Shown one piece after another: positions 54,238 to 64,000 of a DNA stretch of 64,000 nt; position 1 is the first letter of the stretch; every line of letters starts with the position of its first letter. The notes beneath the pieces were generated by a model. The model was not told where the DNA came from, ran no database searches, and was given only the letters and a program-made list of their open reading frames with translations. Source of the DNA: an uncultured Shimia sp. (lineage in GTDB: Bacteria; Pseudomonadota; Alphaproteobacteria; Rhodobacterales; Rhodobacteraceae); assembly GCA_937897325.1 (NCBI GenBank), contig CALCOY010000027.1, positions 115,568 through 179,567 of the forward strand, in the 5' to 3' direction. The position numbers were made by a program, and so were the translations under genes.

Positions 54238-56250
54238 ATGACAAATCCCCTGCTGCAGCACTGGGAAACCCCGTTCGAATTGCCCCCTTTTGATCAGATC
54301 TCCGACGATGACTTCAGCCCCGCCATGGAAGAGGCACTGGCCCGCCATCGGGCTGAAATAGGCACCATCGCGGATGGTATTGATGAACCCACTTTTGCAA
54401 ACACGATCGAGGCACTGGAGGCAGCAGGCGAGACCTTGTCGCAAGTGCTTGGCGTGTTCTTCAATGTGGCTGGTGCTGACAGCAATCCCGCACGCGAGGC
54501 ATTGCAGCGGGAGTTTTCACCGAAGCTTGCAGCGCATTATGCCGAGATCTCCGGGAACAAAACGCTCTTTGCCCGCGTGGCAGCGTTGTGGGATCAGAAA
54601 GACAGTCTTGATTTGACGGATGAACAGGCCCGCGTACTGATGCTGACCCATCGCGGCTTTGTGCGAGCGGGCGCGGCACTCGAAGGAGCCGATGAGACGC
54701 GGATGAAGGAGATCAAGAACCGCCTTGCCGTTCTGGGCACTGAATTCACACAAAACCTGCTTGCCGATGAACGCGATTGGTTCATGGATCTTGGGGAAGG
54801 CGATCTTGCGGGCCTGCCGCAATTCGTCGTCGAAGCCGCCCGCGCCGCCGGTGAAGAGAAAGGAGCAGGTGGTCCTGTCATTACCCTGTCGCGGTCACTG
54901 ATCGTGCCGTTTCTGCAATTCTCGACCCGACGCGATCTGCGCGAAATCGCGTTTCGCGCCTGGACCGCACGCGGCGCAAATGGGGGCGAGACGGACAATC
55001 GCGAGATTGCTGCCGAAATCCTCAAGCTCCGGGAAGAGCGGGCAAACTTGCTGGGCTATGACACCTTCGCCGACTACAAGCTTGAAACCGAAATGGCCAA
55101 GACGCCTACGGCTGTGCGCGATCTGCTCATGCAAGTCTGGGCGCCCGCCAAATCGCAGGCCGAAGCGGATGCTTGGGTGTTGGAACAGTTGATGCGGGAA
55201 GACGGTGTCAATGGCCCTTTGGAGCCATGGGATTGGCGGTTCTACGCAGAAAAAAGACGCAAACAGCTACATGACCTCGATGAGGCGGAACTGAAACCGT
55301 ATCTGCAGCTCGACAAGATGATCGAGGCGGCGTTTTCCTGCTCCGAGCGGCTGTTTGGCTTGTCATTTGCGCCGTTGGATGTCCCGCTTTACCACCCTGA
55401 TTGCCGGGCATGGGAGGTTAAGCGAAACGGTGAACATGTGGCTGTTTTCATTGGCGACTATTTTGCGCGGGGTTCAAAAAGGTCGGGTGCGTGGTGTTCG
55501 GCCATCCGAGCGCAGGCCAAGCATCCGAAAGTGCAGGCCCCTATTGTCGTCAACGTCTGCAACTTCGCCAAGGGTGATCCAGCGTTGCTCAGCTATGATG
55601 ATGCGCGCACGCTTTTTCACGAGTTCGGTCACGCGCTCCATCAGATGCTGTCAGACGTGACCTATGAGAGTGTGTCGGGCACGTCCGTGGCCCGCGATTT
55701 TGTCGAATTGCCCAGTCAGCTTTATGAGCACTGGCTGGATGTGCCGGAAGTGCTGCAAACCTATGCGGTTCATGCCGAGACGGGCGCACCGATGCCGGGC
55801 CAGTTGTTGGACAAAGTGTTGGCAGCCGCGACCTTCGATATGGGATTCCAGACGATAGAGTATGTGGCTTCTGCCCTTGTCGATCTGGCCTTTCACGAGG
55901 GGCCAGCTGCAGCAGACCCGATGGCGAGGCAGGCTGAAGTTCTGGAGGAGATTGGCATGCCCTCTGCGATTACGATGCGTCACGCCACCCCGCATTTTGC
56001 GCACGTCTTCGCAGGTGACGGCTATTCTTCGGGTTACTACAGCTATATGTGGTCCGAAGTCATGGATGCCGACGCGTTTGAAGCGTTTGAGGAAGCGGGC
56101 GGCGCCTTTGACAAGGACAAGGCCCGTGCATTGGAGGAACATATTCTGTCCACTGGTGGCAGCCGTGATGCTGCCGAGCTTTACATGTCGTTCCGTGGCC
56201 GCATGCCAGGTGTCGAGGCATTGCTAAAGGGCAGGGGACTGGCCGCGTGA
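54238..56250 (+). CDS. M3 family oligopeptidase (peptidyl-dipeptidase Dcp / oligopeptidase A type)
   Basis: A 670-residue cytoplasmic zinc peptidase of the thimet family. The zinc motif HEFGH is at 461-465, followed by a conserved Glu in DFVELPSQLYEHW. It cuts small peptides. An AAAAGGAG site lies just before the ATG. Ends 54 bases before the convergent ghrA gene with a hairpin between them. Confidence 0.95.
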   Translation: MTNPLLQHWETPFELPPFDQISDDDFSPAMEEALARHRAEIGTIADGIDEPTFANTIEALEAAGETLSQVLGVFFNVAGADSNPAREALQREFSPKLAAHYAEISGNKTLFARVAALWDQKDSLDLTDEQARVLMLTHRGFVRAGAALEGADETRMKEIKNRLAVLGTEFTQNLLADERDWFMDLGEGDLAGLPQFVVEAARAAGEEKGAGGPVITLSRSLIVPFLQFSTRRDLREIAFRAWTARGANGGETDNREIAAEILKLREERANLLGYDTFADYKLETEMAKTPTAVRDLLMQVWAPAKSQAEADAWVLEQLMREDGVNGPLEPWDWRFYAEKRRKQLHDLDEAELKPYLQLDKMIEAAFSCSERLFGLSFAPLDVPLYHPDCRAWEVKRNGEHVAVFIGDYFARGSKRSGAWCSAIRAQAKHPKVQAPIVVNVCNFAKGDPALLSYDDARTLFHEFGHALHQMLSDVTYESVSGTSVARDFVELPSQLYEHWLDVPEVLQTYAVHAETGAPMPGQLLDKVLAAATFDMGFQTIEYVASALVDLAFHEGPAAADPMARQAEVLEEIGMPSAITMRHATPHFAHVFAGDGYSSGYYSYMWSEVMDADAFEAFEEAGGAFDKDKARALEEHILSTGGSRDAAELYMSFRGRMPGVEALLKGRGLAA

Positions 56251-56256
56251 TCGCAG

Positions 56257-56283
56257 AGCCAGGATCCGTATAACGTCCTGGCT
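56257..56283. terminator. Hairpin between the convergent M3 peptidase and ghrA genes
   Basis: An eight-base perfect stem AGCCAGGA / TCCTGGCT with an 11-base loop. A U-run is present on the plus strand only about 14 bases downstream (CUUCUUUUU), so it is a weak two-way terminator candidate. Confidence 0.45.
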
Positions 56284-56304
56284 AAAGTCTCCTTCTTTTT
56301 GGGC

Positions 56305-57237
56305 TCAGTATCCTCGATCGCGATCCACAAGATTGACGAACGGCAGACCTGACTCACCGCGCGAGATATTTTCCGCGATCGTTTTGGAGGCATAGTCCGA
56401 ACGAGTATCGGACGCGATATGGGGCGTAACGGTCACCATGGGATGCCGCCAGTACGGATGATCCGCGGGCAGAGGTTCCAGGCGGAATGTATCCAGAGTC
56501 GCGTGTCCGATTTGTCCTGCATCCAATGCGGACAGCAGGGCGCCATCGTCAATCAACGGGCCGCGCCCCGGGTTCAGGATCACTGCACCACGCGGTAAAA
56601 ATGCCAAAGTGTCCGCATTGAGGATGTTTTCGGTTGCAGGCGTATCGGGCAGCAACAGCACCAGGATCTCAGATCCCGTCAGCACGTCCCGCAGCCCCCG
56701 TGCCCCATGTGCGGCGGCTACGCCCTCGATCTCCTTCGCACTCCGACTCCAGCCCGTCACGTTGAACCCGATCCGGCTCAGCATTTGTGCGCTTGCCGTA
56801 CCCAGTTCGCCCAATCCTAGGATTCCGATCTTTCGATCCCATGACAGAGGTGGAGGCGCGTGCACCCAATCGCCCGGTTGTGCGTGGATATGCCTGTCCA
56901 TGCCCAGATGATGGCGCAACACATGCCCAGTCACCCATTCCACCATGCCTTGGGTAAGCGCCGGATCGACCATCCGCGCAAGGGGTACCTTCAGCGTCGG
57001 ATTGTCCACGACAGCCTCAACCCCGGCCCATAGGTTCAAAACCGCCTTGGTATTGGTATAGGGCGTGAAATCCTGAAGTTTTGAGTTTGGCGCATAAACG
57101 ATGTAGTCGACATCTTCTGGCGCAATCTCTGTGGCTACATGCGCCGCAACGCCAACGGCTGCGATCGCTTCTCGGAGCGGTGCCTCATATTCGGCCCAGC
57201 GTTGCCGTCCGGCTGCGAAAAGTACGTTGACCACCAT
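56305..57237 (-). CDS. ghrA: Glyoxylate/hydroxypyruvate reductase A
   Basis: A 310-residue D-2-hydroxyacid dehydrogenase of the GhrA branch. The NAD(P) loop GLGELG is at 141-146, the catalytic Arg is in LNPGRGPLIDD and the His in VTPHIAS. Reduces glyoxylate and hydroxypyruvate. Its ATG overlaps the last base of the rodA stop, so it is read as the tail gene of the mre operon, although its function seems unrelated to cell shape. Confidence 0.92.
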   Translation of the reverse strand: MVVNVLFAAGRQRWAEYEAPLREAIAAVGVAAHVATEIAPEDVDYIVYAPNSKLQDFTPYTNTKAVLNLWAGVEAVVDNPTLKVPLARMVDPALTQGMVEWVTGHVLRHHLGMDRHIHAQPGDWVHAPPPLSWDRKIGILGLGELGTASAQMLSRIGFNVTGWSRSAKEIEGVAAAHGARGLRDVLTGSEILVLLLPDTPATENILNADTLAFLPRGAVILNPGRGPLIDDGALLSALDAGQIGHATLDTFRLEPLPADHPYWRHPMVTVTPHIASDTRSDYASKTIAENISRGESGLPFVNLVDRDRGY

Positions 57238-58376
57238 TACCTGGGCCTGTGCACATGCGCGCTTTGAACAAGGCCAAATGCCAGCATCAGGACCAGCATC
57301 GCCGACCCTCCATAGCTTACCAGCGGCAAAGGCACGCCCACCACAGGTGCCAGCCCCATGACCATCGACATGTTGACGGCGAAATAGAGAAAGAAGTTTA
57401 GCGCGATGCCCAAGATCAGCAGCGAGGAAAACCGATCCCGGTTGGCAATCGCTGACGTCACACAGAAAAGGATGATCAGCGTATAAAGCAGAAGCAGCGA
57501 CACCCCACCGATGAAGCCAAATTCTTCAGCCAGCGTCGTGAATATGAAGTCGGTTTGCTTTTCCGGCAGGAAGTTCAAACGCGATTGCGTCCCTTGCATG
57601 AAGCCCCGGCCGGTCCAGCCGCCGGACCCCAGGGCAATAGTAGATTGGGTGATGTGATAGCCCGCTCCCAACGGATCAGAGCTTGGATCAAGGAACGTGT
57701 CGATCCGCCTATACTGATAGTCCTGCAGAAGCTGCCAGGCCGTGCCGCGGCTCTGGAACACCGCCAAGACCAGTCCCGTGCCGCTCGCGATAACGGCGGT
57801 GAAGTAGCCCCAATGCACGCCCGCCAGGAACATCAGCCCACCGCCCACGGCCAACAGCAGGATCGAAGTGCCCAGATCCGGCTGGCGTAAAACCATGTAG
57901 ACCGGCACGAGGATCATGATAACAGGCAGGATCACCCAGAGAGGACGCGAGGCCTTTTTCGGGGAAATCCAATCATAATAGGCGGCCAGCGCCATGATCA
58001 GCGTGACCTTCATCAACTCAGATGGTTGCAGACGGAATGATCCCAGCTCGATCCAGCGTTGCGCACCCTTGCGCACTTCGCCCGCGAACTCCACCCCCAG
58101 AAGCAGCAGGATCGACACGATGTAGGCCACCCCTGCCACGCTGCGCCAGAACCAGATCGGCACGAAGGCCACAACGAACATGGATACCAGGCCCAGCGAA
58201 AAGATCATCATTTGCCGGTTGGCCCAACGGTCCATCGTCCCGCCTGCCACAGAATAAAGCATAAGGAAGCCAATACAGGCCACCGCTGCCAGCAAAAGTG
58301 CGAGCGGCCAGTTCAGGTACAGCACCTTGCGCGGCCCGGTTGGCACATGTTTGACGGTATACTCAAGGTAACTCAT
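57237..58376 (-). CDS. rodA: Peptidoglycan glycosyltransferase RodA
   Basis: A 379-residue SEDS polymerase with ten membrane helices that builds glycan strands for side-wall growth with PBP2. Signature segments include GAQRWIELGSFRLQPSE, RQPDLGTSIL and the catalytic-loop stretch with the FTTLAEEFGF region, and GVPLPLVSYGGSA. Overlaps mrdA by four bases (ATGA). Confidence 0.96.
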   Translation of the reverse strand: MSYLEYTVKHVPTGPRKVLYLNWPLALLLAAVACIGFLMLYSVAGGTMDRWANRQMMIFSLGLVSMFVVAFVPIWFWRSVAGVAYIVSILLLLGVEFAGEVRKGAQRWIELGSFRLQPSELMKVTLIMALAAYYDWISPKKASRPLWVILPVIMILVPVYMVLRQPDLGTSILLLAVGGGLMFLAGVHWGYFTAVIASGTGLVLAVFQSRGTAWQLLQDYQYRRIDTFLDPSSDPLGAGYHITQSTIALGSGGWTGRGFMQGTQSRLNFLPEKQTDFIFTTLAEEFGFIGGVSLLLLYTLIILFCVTSAIANRDRFSSLLILGIALNFFLYFAVNMSMVMGLAPVVGVPLPLVSYGGSAMLVLMLAFGLVQSAHVHRPR

Positions 58377-60316
58377 ACTTGATCGTTGCCTCCGATGTCG
58401 GCAACGGGCCGCACTGCGCGAAGCTCTTCTTGTTGCAGGGCAATGCGGTCGCGATCCTTGGTCGGATAGGCCTCAAGCGGTGGCTCTCCACCATAAAGTG
58501 CCTGCAAGGTGATGTCCCGCGCAATCGGAGCCGCAGCTTTTGACCCGCCTCCGCCATGTTCCACCACCACGGCCACGGCATATTTAGGATTGTCAAAGGG
58601 CGCAAAATTCACGAACAGCGCATGATCGCGCCGTTCCCAGGGCAGATCCTCGTTGCGCACCACGCCAGCGCGGCGTTCTTCGGCGGTGATATTGCGCACC
58701 TGGCTTGTGCCGGTCTTGCCCGCCATACGCATGTCATCCGCGATGGTCCGGCTGGAATAGGCCGTACCCTTACGGTCGTTGACGACCGCGTACATCGCAT
58801 CCTGCATCTTCTTCAGATTGCGCCGGGCGATTCCCATATCCTCGCCTGCGCCATCTGGTTCTTCGATCCCGTCCACCGACTTGATCAGCCGGGGCGTGAC
58901 AGACCGGCCTGTGGCAAGCCGAGCGGCCATCACCGTCAGCTGCAGGGGGGAAGCCAGCATGTAGCCTTGCCCGATTGAGGCATTGACGGTGTCGCCAACC
59001 CGCCAGTCGGCACCATGGACGCGATATTTCCAATCCTTTGTCGGCGTCAGCCCTTCGGCAATAGCCGACATTGGCAGGTCATGCCGGGTGCCCAGGCCAA
59101 AGCGCCGCGCCATCGCCGAGATCTTCTCGATCCCCACCTTCACAGCCAGATCGTAATAGTAGACATCGCAGCTTTGCTTGAGCGATTGCCCAAGGTCCAT
59201 ATGTCCGTGTCCAACGCGTTTCCAGCAGTGGAAACGTCGACCCGCCACTTCCAGATGGCCCGGGCACCAGACGGTTTCCTCAGGCGTGATCAATCCGTCC
59301 TCAAGCGCGGCAAGGGCCGTCATCATCTTGAAAGTCGACCCCGGCGGATAGATCCCCTGAACGGATTTTGAGGCAAGCGGGCGGTACTTGTTTTCCGTCA
59401 GGGCCGAGTAATCCGCAACAGAAATGCCGCGCACGAACAGGTTGGGATCAAAACTTGGGGCCGAAGCAATGGCCAGAAGATCACCGTTTTGGCAATCCAT
59501 GATGATCGCACTCGCGCTTTCCTCGCCAAGCCTTGCCTGCACGTAATTCTGCAATTGCGCATCGATGGTCAGTTGTACATCCGCACCGGCCACGCCATCG
59601 CGCCGGTCAAGTTCTCGCATCACGCGGCCGGTTGCATTGACCTCGACCCGCTTTGCGCCGGCCTTGCCGCGCAGAACATCCTCGGACTTCGCCTCGACGC
59701 CGACCTTCCCGATCTGAAAGCGCGGTATGCGCAAAAGTTGGTCCGGCGTTTCCAGCTTTTCCAGGTCGTAATCCGAAACCGGACCCACATAGCCCAGCAC
59801 ATGGGCGAAATCGGATCCAAGCGGATAAACCCGGCTCAGCCCAACCTCAGGTGTGATACCAGGCAGGGCAGGGGCGTTGACCGACACTCGACTCAAGTCG
59901 TCCCAACTGACGTCTTGCGCCAGTGTGATTGGCAGGAAGGGCGCACTTCGGTTCACTTCACTCAAAGCGCGTTCAAGCTGTTCTTCATCCAGATCAACAA
60001 TGGTTTTCAGCCTTGCGACGACATCGGCGACGTCGCCTGCATCTTCGCGCACGACCACGATCCGGTAGCTTGGCACGTTGCGGGCCAGCGGCGTGCCGTT
60101 GCGGTCGAACACCTCGCCGCGTGCGGGCGGGATCAGGCGAATGTTGATCCGGTTTTCTTCAGCCAGCATCCGGAACTGATCAGCCTGATCGACCTGCAGA
60201 TAGCGCATCCTGGCACCGAGCCCAGCTACAAAGGCTAGCTGCAAACCGCCCAGGATCGCTGCGCGGCGCGTGATCAGGCGATGCTGTGCTTCAAGGTCGA
60301 TGCGGGGCCGTTTCAC
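58373..60316 (-). CDS. mrdA: Penicillin-binding protein 2 (MrdA)
   Basis: A 647-residue class B transpeptidase of the elongasome. An N-terminal membrane helix (about 21-38) and the pedestal domain precede the catalytic part: S327-x-x-K330 in the PPGSTFK motif, the SCD motif in KQSCDVYYY and KTGTS further on. It works with RodA. GTG start joined to the mreD stop (GTGA). Confidence 0.97.
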   Translation of the reverse strand: MKRPRIDLEAQHRLITRRAAILGGLQLAFVAGLGARMRYLQVDQADQFRMLAEENRINIRLIPPARGEVFDRNGTPLARNVPSYRIVVVREDAGDVADVVARLKTIVDLDEEQLERALSEVNRSAPFLPITLAQDVSWDDLSRVSVNAPALPGITPEVGLSRVYPLGSDFAHVLGYVGPVSDYDLEKLETPDQLLRIPRFQIGKVGVEAKSEDVLRGKAGAKRVEVNATGRVMRELDRRDGVAGADVQLTIDAQLQNYVQARLGEESASAIIMDCQNGDLLAIASAPSFDPNLFVRGISVADYSALTENKYRPLASKSVQGIYPPGSTFKMMTALAALEDGLITPEETVWCPGHLEVAGRRFHCWKRVGHGHMDLGQSLKQSCDVYYYDLAVKVGIEKISAMARRFGLGTRHDLPMSAIAEGLTPTKDWKYRVHGADWRVGDTVNASIGQGYMLASPLQLTVMAARLATGRSVTPRLIKSVDGIEEPDGAGEDMGIARRNLKKMQDAMYAVVNDRKGTAYSSRTIADDMRMAGKTGTSQVRNITAEERRAGVVRNEDLPWERRDHALFVNFAPFDNPKYAVAVVVEHGGGGSKAAAPIARDITLQALYGGEPPLEAYPTKDRDRIALQQEELRAVRPVADIGGNDQV

Positions 60317-60852
60317 AAGCGCCGTCCTCTGCTGACGTAGTCACCTGGCACGATCTTCCGGACACCCATAAGGCTGTGTGTCACCAGAGCGGCCAAAGGA
60401 TAGAAGGCCAGTGTCATGATCATCTGCATGATTTCAAGGCTAAGCGGCGGCAGGTCGACAAGGAAGACCACCAGCACAAGACGGTAACCTATGGAAACGG
60501 CAATGATCAGCCCTGCCACGGAAAAGGCCTCTGTCGGAAAGGTTGCGGCACGCAATTGACGCGATTGAGATTTGAGGCTTTCACAAGCCACCAGCATCAG
60601 AAGCGCCCAAAGCCCAGGAGGACGTTGCAACAGCAGATCCGCCATGAGGAAGACCAAAGCAAGCATCGCAGCTGGCATGTAATCGGGTCGTCGCACCGCC
60701 CATGCAAAGGCAAACGCCATCAGCCAGTCCGGTCCCGCCCAGCTTTGCGGGGCGGTCTGCAGAGGCAGCAGATGCAAAAAAACGATGAACAGGGCCAGCG
60801 CCACAAAACCCAAACGCCGTGTCCAAAGCTGAAGGGGGCTGAGTTCACTCAT
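60313..60852 (-). CDS. mreD: Rod shape-determining protein MreD
   Basis: A 179-residue inner-membrane protein with about five helices, linking MreB and MreC. Overall layout and position identify it rather than strong motifs. Overlaps mreC by eight bases and mrdA by four. Confidence 0.9.
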   Translation of the reverse strand: MSELSPLQLWTRRLGFVALALFIVFLHLLPLQTAPQSWAGPDWLMAFAFAWAVRRPDYMPAAMLALVFLMADLLLQRPPGLWALLMLVACESLKSQSRQLRAATFPTEAFSVAGLIIAVSIGYRLVLVVFLVDLPPLSLEIMQMIMTLAFYPLAALVTHSLMGVRKIVPGDYVSRGRRL

Positions 60853-61744
60853 CCGGGCGCGCCTCGCTCGCCAGAGTGCGCGGTCCGTTGGGGGTCAGAA
60901 CCTGTTGGGTGTCCGACACGCTTTCAGTTCCATAGTGTCGCAGAACCCGAAGAAACTCAAGCCGTTCATAATCCGCCGCCAGCCGCACGCGCAGCCGCCC
61001 CACCCGGTCCGCCGCGACCTGTCCAATCAGCAGGCCCGCAGGGAAAACGCCGCCATCGCCCGAGGTTACGACGCGGTCGCCGGGTCGCACAAGATCAGGA
61101 TTTTCCAGAAAGTCGATTGGTGGGGTGGCGCTGTTGTCACCCGTGACGATCGCCGACTGACCCGAAGGCTGGATAAGCGCGGGCACCCGGCTTGACGCGT
61201 CCGTCACCAGCAAAACGCGCGATGTGTTCTTGGCCACGCCCGAGATCCGACCCACAAGCCCGATGCCGTCCATCGTCGCCCAGCCTTCGACCAGGCCATC
61301 TCGCGCGCCCACATTCAGCAAGACCGATTGCCGGAAGGGAGATCCTGAATCGGCAAGCACAACACCCGTTATGTAGGTCAGTCGAGGGTCCAGCCGCACG
61401 TTGTTGAGGTCCAGAAGTCGTGCGTTCTCCTGTTCCAACTGCAAGGCCGCCTCTTTCCAGGCTTGCATTTGGCGCAATTCGCGGCGCAATTCACGGTTCT
61501 GTTCCGCGATCCGGCGGTAGCTTTCGAAGTCCCGGATCAGGTTGATAGTGCCCGTAATTGGCGCCATTGCCCAATCGAAATTCGGCACGATCCGATCAGT
61601 CATCTGGGCGCGGAACCTTTCCACCCGGGGGCTGTCGATGCGCCAGATGATGAATGTGCCTGCCAGGACCAAGATCAGGACAGTCAGAAGCAGCCGACGC
61701 ATCGGGCCGGCATATTCCACACTTGATGAACGGTCCTTGGCCAA
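60845..61744 (-). CDS. mreC: Rod shape-determining protein MreC
   Basis: A 299-residue protein with one N-terminal membrane helix (about 16-34), a coiled coil (about 65-110, RIAEQNRELRREL) and two periplasmic beta barrels that bind PBP2. The start is TTG at 61744, supported by AAAGGA eight bases upstream and by family-like MAKDRS at the N-terminus; the next ATG would cut into the membrane anchor region. Confidence 0.94.
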   Translation of the reverse strand: MAKDRSSSVEYAGPMRRLLLTVLILVLAGTFIIWRIDSPRVERFRAQMTDRIVPNFDWAMAPITGTINLIRDFESYRRIAEQNRELRRELRQMQAWKEAALQLEQENARLLDLNNVRLDPRLTYITGVVLADSGSPFRQSVLLNVGARDGLVEGWATMDGIGLVGRISGVAKNTSRVLLVTDASSRVPALIQPSGQSAIVTGDNSATPPIDFLENPDLVRPGDRVVTSGDGGVFPAGLLIGQVAADRVGRLRVRLAADYERLEFLRVLRHYGTESVSDTQQVLTPNGPRTLASEARPDE

Positions 61745-61820
61745 CGCGCCTGTCCTTTTGGCTCTCGCCTGGTCAGTTCAGATGAGTTTCGGTGATTTCG
61801 ATAGTCGACGCAAGAAAAGC

Positions 61821-63152
<1,332 letters not shown>

Positions 63153-63749
63153 ATGTTTCTAATTTCACGCATCACGTTTTGCGCTGCCGCGTTGTCGGCA
63201 TTTGCATTTACTGCCCAAGCCGAGGATTGGGTGCTGGATGGTGGAGCGTCTAGCCTGGCCTTTGGGTCGATCAAGAAGGACAGCGTGGGTGAAACCCACC
63301 GTTTTGGATCGCTGAGCGGTCAAGTTGGAGCAGATGGAAACGCCACGCTCGAAATCGATTTGTCGTCGATCGAGACGAATATCGACATCCGGAATGAACG
63401 GATGATCGAACACGTCTTCAAGAACGTGCCCACGGCCACCGTGACCGCAGAAATCGACATGAGTGAGTTCAATGAGACGGCTGTCGGTGAAAGCGTCACC
63501 ACGTTTATTGATGGGACGCTCAACTTTCTGGGAGCCGAGGTGCCATTCGACGTGGACGTCTACATGATGCGCCTGACTGAGGATAAGGTAATGGTTACGA
63601 CGGACGGTATGTTCTTCGTGGCTGCTGAGGATGCGGGCATAAATCCAGGGATCGACAAGCTAATGGAACTGGCCGAATTGCCCAGCATCACAAGGGCCTC
63701 ACCTGTAACATTCCGGCTGATGTTCGACGCGAAGGATATCGAATCTTGA
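63153..63749 (+). CDS. YceI family periplasmic protein
   Basis: A 198-residue exported lipocalin-like protein. The signal peptide ends AQA (residue 23). The beta-barrel core includes EDWVLDGGASSLAFGSIKKD near the mature start and the IDLSSIETNIDIRNERM stretch typical of YceI proteins, which bind polyisoprenoids or similar lipids in relatives. Own ribosome site and own terminator, so a single-gene unit. Confidence 0.92.
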   Translation: MFLISRITFCAAALSAFAFTAQAEDWVLDGGASSLAFGSIKKDSVGETHRFGSLSGQVGADGNATLEIDLSSIETNIDIRNERMIEHVFKNVPTATVTAEIDMSEFNETAVGESVTTFIDGTLNFLGAEVPFDVDVYMMRLTEDKVMVTTDGMFFVAAEDAGINPGIDKLMELAELPSITRASPVTFRLMFDAKDIES

Positions 63750-63794
63750 GTGTGGAGTGGGCGATACGCTCACCTTACTCGGGTCCGATGTAGT

Positions 63795-63821
63795 GCGGAT
63801 GCTATTCCGCCTCTTTTTTTT
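63795..63821 (+). terminator. Rho-independent terminator after the YceI gene
   Basis: A GCGGA / TCCGC stem with a six-base loop is followed by CTC and eight T. It lies 46 bases after the YceI stop. Confidence 0.65.
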
Positions 63822-63908
63822 GGAGGTCGCCGCGCGGCAGTCCTTGGTATGTTGCGGAGGACGTCTCCGCCACCCATCGTTCACTTGCGGTTGGCCTACG
63901 TTCCGACC

Positions 63909-64000
63909 TCATAGCGAACAAATGACGCGGGGCCGGGGCGATGGCGGAGAGGCAGGCCTTCGGGCAGCGGTCGTACCGGGTCGACACGCGCCGCCAATCC
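63909..64000 (-). pseudogene. C-terminal remnant of an IS5-family transposase (partial at window edge)
   Basis: Read on the minus strand from the window end, the frame gives DWRRVSTRYDRCPK and then LSAIA, the hallmark C-terminus of IS5-type transposases. The usual ending VIFWL-stop is found in another frame as VICSL-stop, with the TGA at 63909-63911, so a frameshift separates the two parts. The rest of the element lies beyond the window. No terminal repeat could be identified. A decayed insertion next to the YceI gene is the simplest reading. Confidence 0.6.

Noticed and set aside
53307..54239. Minus-strand frame opposite the membrane E1 gene
   Set aside because: Mirror of a conserved ThiF/MoeB domain; no independent support.

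Overview
The window looks like core chromosome of a marine-type alphaproteobacterium of the Rhodobacterales (Roseobacter/Rhodobacter group). This is inferred from protein content and gene order: the ctaC-ctaB-ctaG-ctaE block followed by SURF1-thrC-M16 peptidase, an RpoHII-type sigma factor, a Tad/Cpa pilus locus of roseobacter layout, and mreBCD-mrdA-rodA. The sequence is moderately G+C-rich with dense, often overlapping genes. I saw no rRNA, tRNA or CRISPR array. The only mobile DNA is a degraded IS5-type transposase end at the right edge.

Left part (1-9.4 kb): a one-carbon folate operon (fhs, a PchB-like chorismate mutase, folD), then the DNA-repair pair pdeM and a ligase-associated DEXH helicase, split by an alpha/beta hydrolase on the other strand. 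Next come an HIBADH-type dehydrogenase and a winged-helix AAA ATPase that closes the Tad cluster. From 9.4 to 20.2 kb the minus strand carries the Tad pilus genes in transcription order: two Flp pilins, cpaB, cpaC, an OmpA-type lipoprotein, cpaE, cpaF, tadB, tadC, two TPR lipoproteins and the prepilin peptidase cpaA. Hairpin terminators follow each pilin gene and cpaB, which suggests graded expression of pilin over machinery. tadE/F/G pseudopilins are not here.

Middle (20.5-31.4 kb): a lytic transglycosylase; then a minus-strand operon in which the two CoA-transferase subunits flank a LOV photosensor kinase-like protein and a carboxymuconolactone-decarboxylase-family protein. The LOV protein appears to lack the phospho-acceptor histidine. 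After that come topA, a membrane acyltransferase-like protein, dprA and tldD. The 31.6-39 kb stretch is the aa3 cytochrome oxidase operon (subunits II and III, heme O synthase, CtaG and a 53-residue membrane protein), SURF1, thrC, an M16 peptidase and a GNAT.

Right part (39-64 kb): glnD; a PBP-activator-like lipoprotein divergent from rsmI-yraN-gshB-hydrolase; comM; GST; a cobalamin pair (CobC-like phosphatase, cobU) divergent from rpoH2-chaN-coaBC-dut-membrane E1 enzyme; an M3 peptidase; the rod-shape operon mreB-mreC-mreD-mrdA-rodA-ghrA; and a YceI protein with its own terminator. Four of the six convergent gene pairs end in a shared 4-bp palindrome (CTAG or TTAA) that forms both stop codons.
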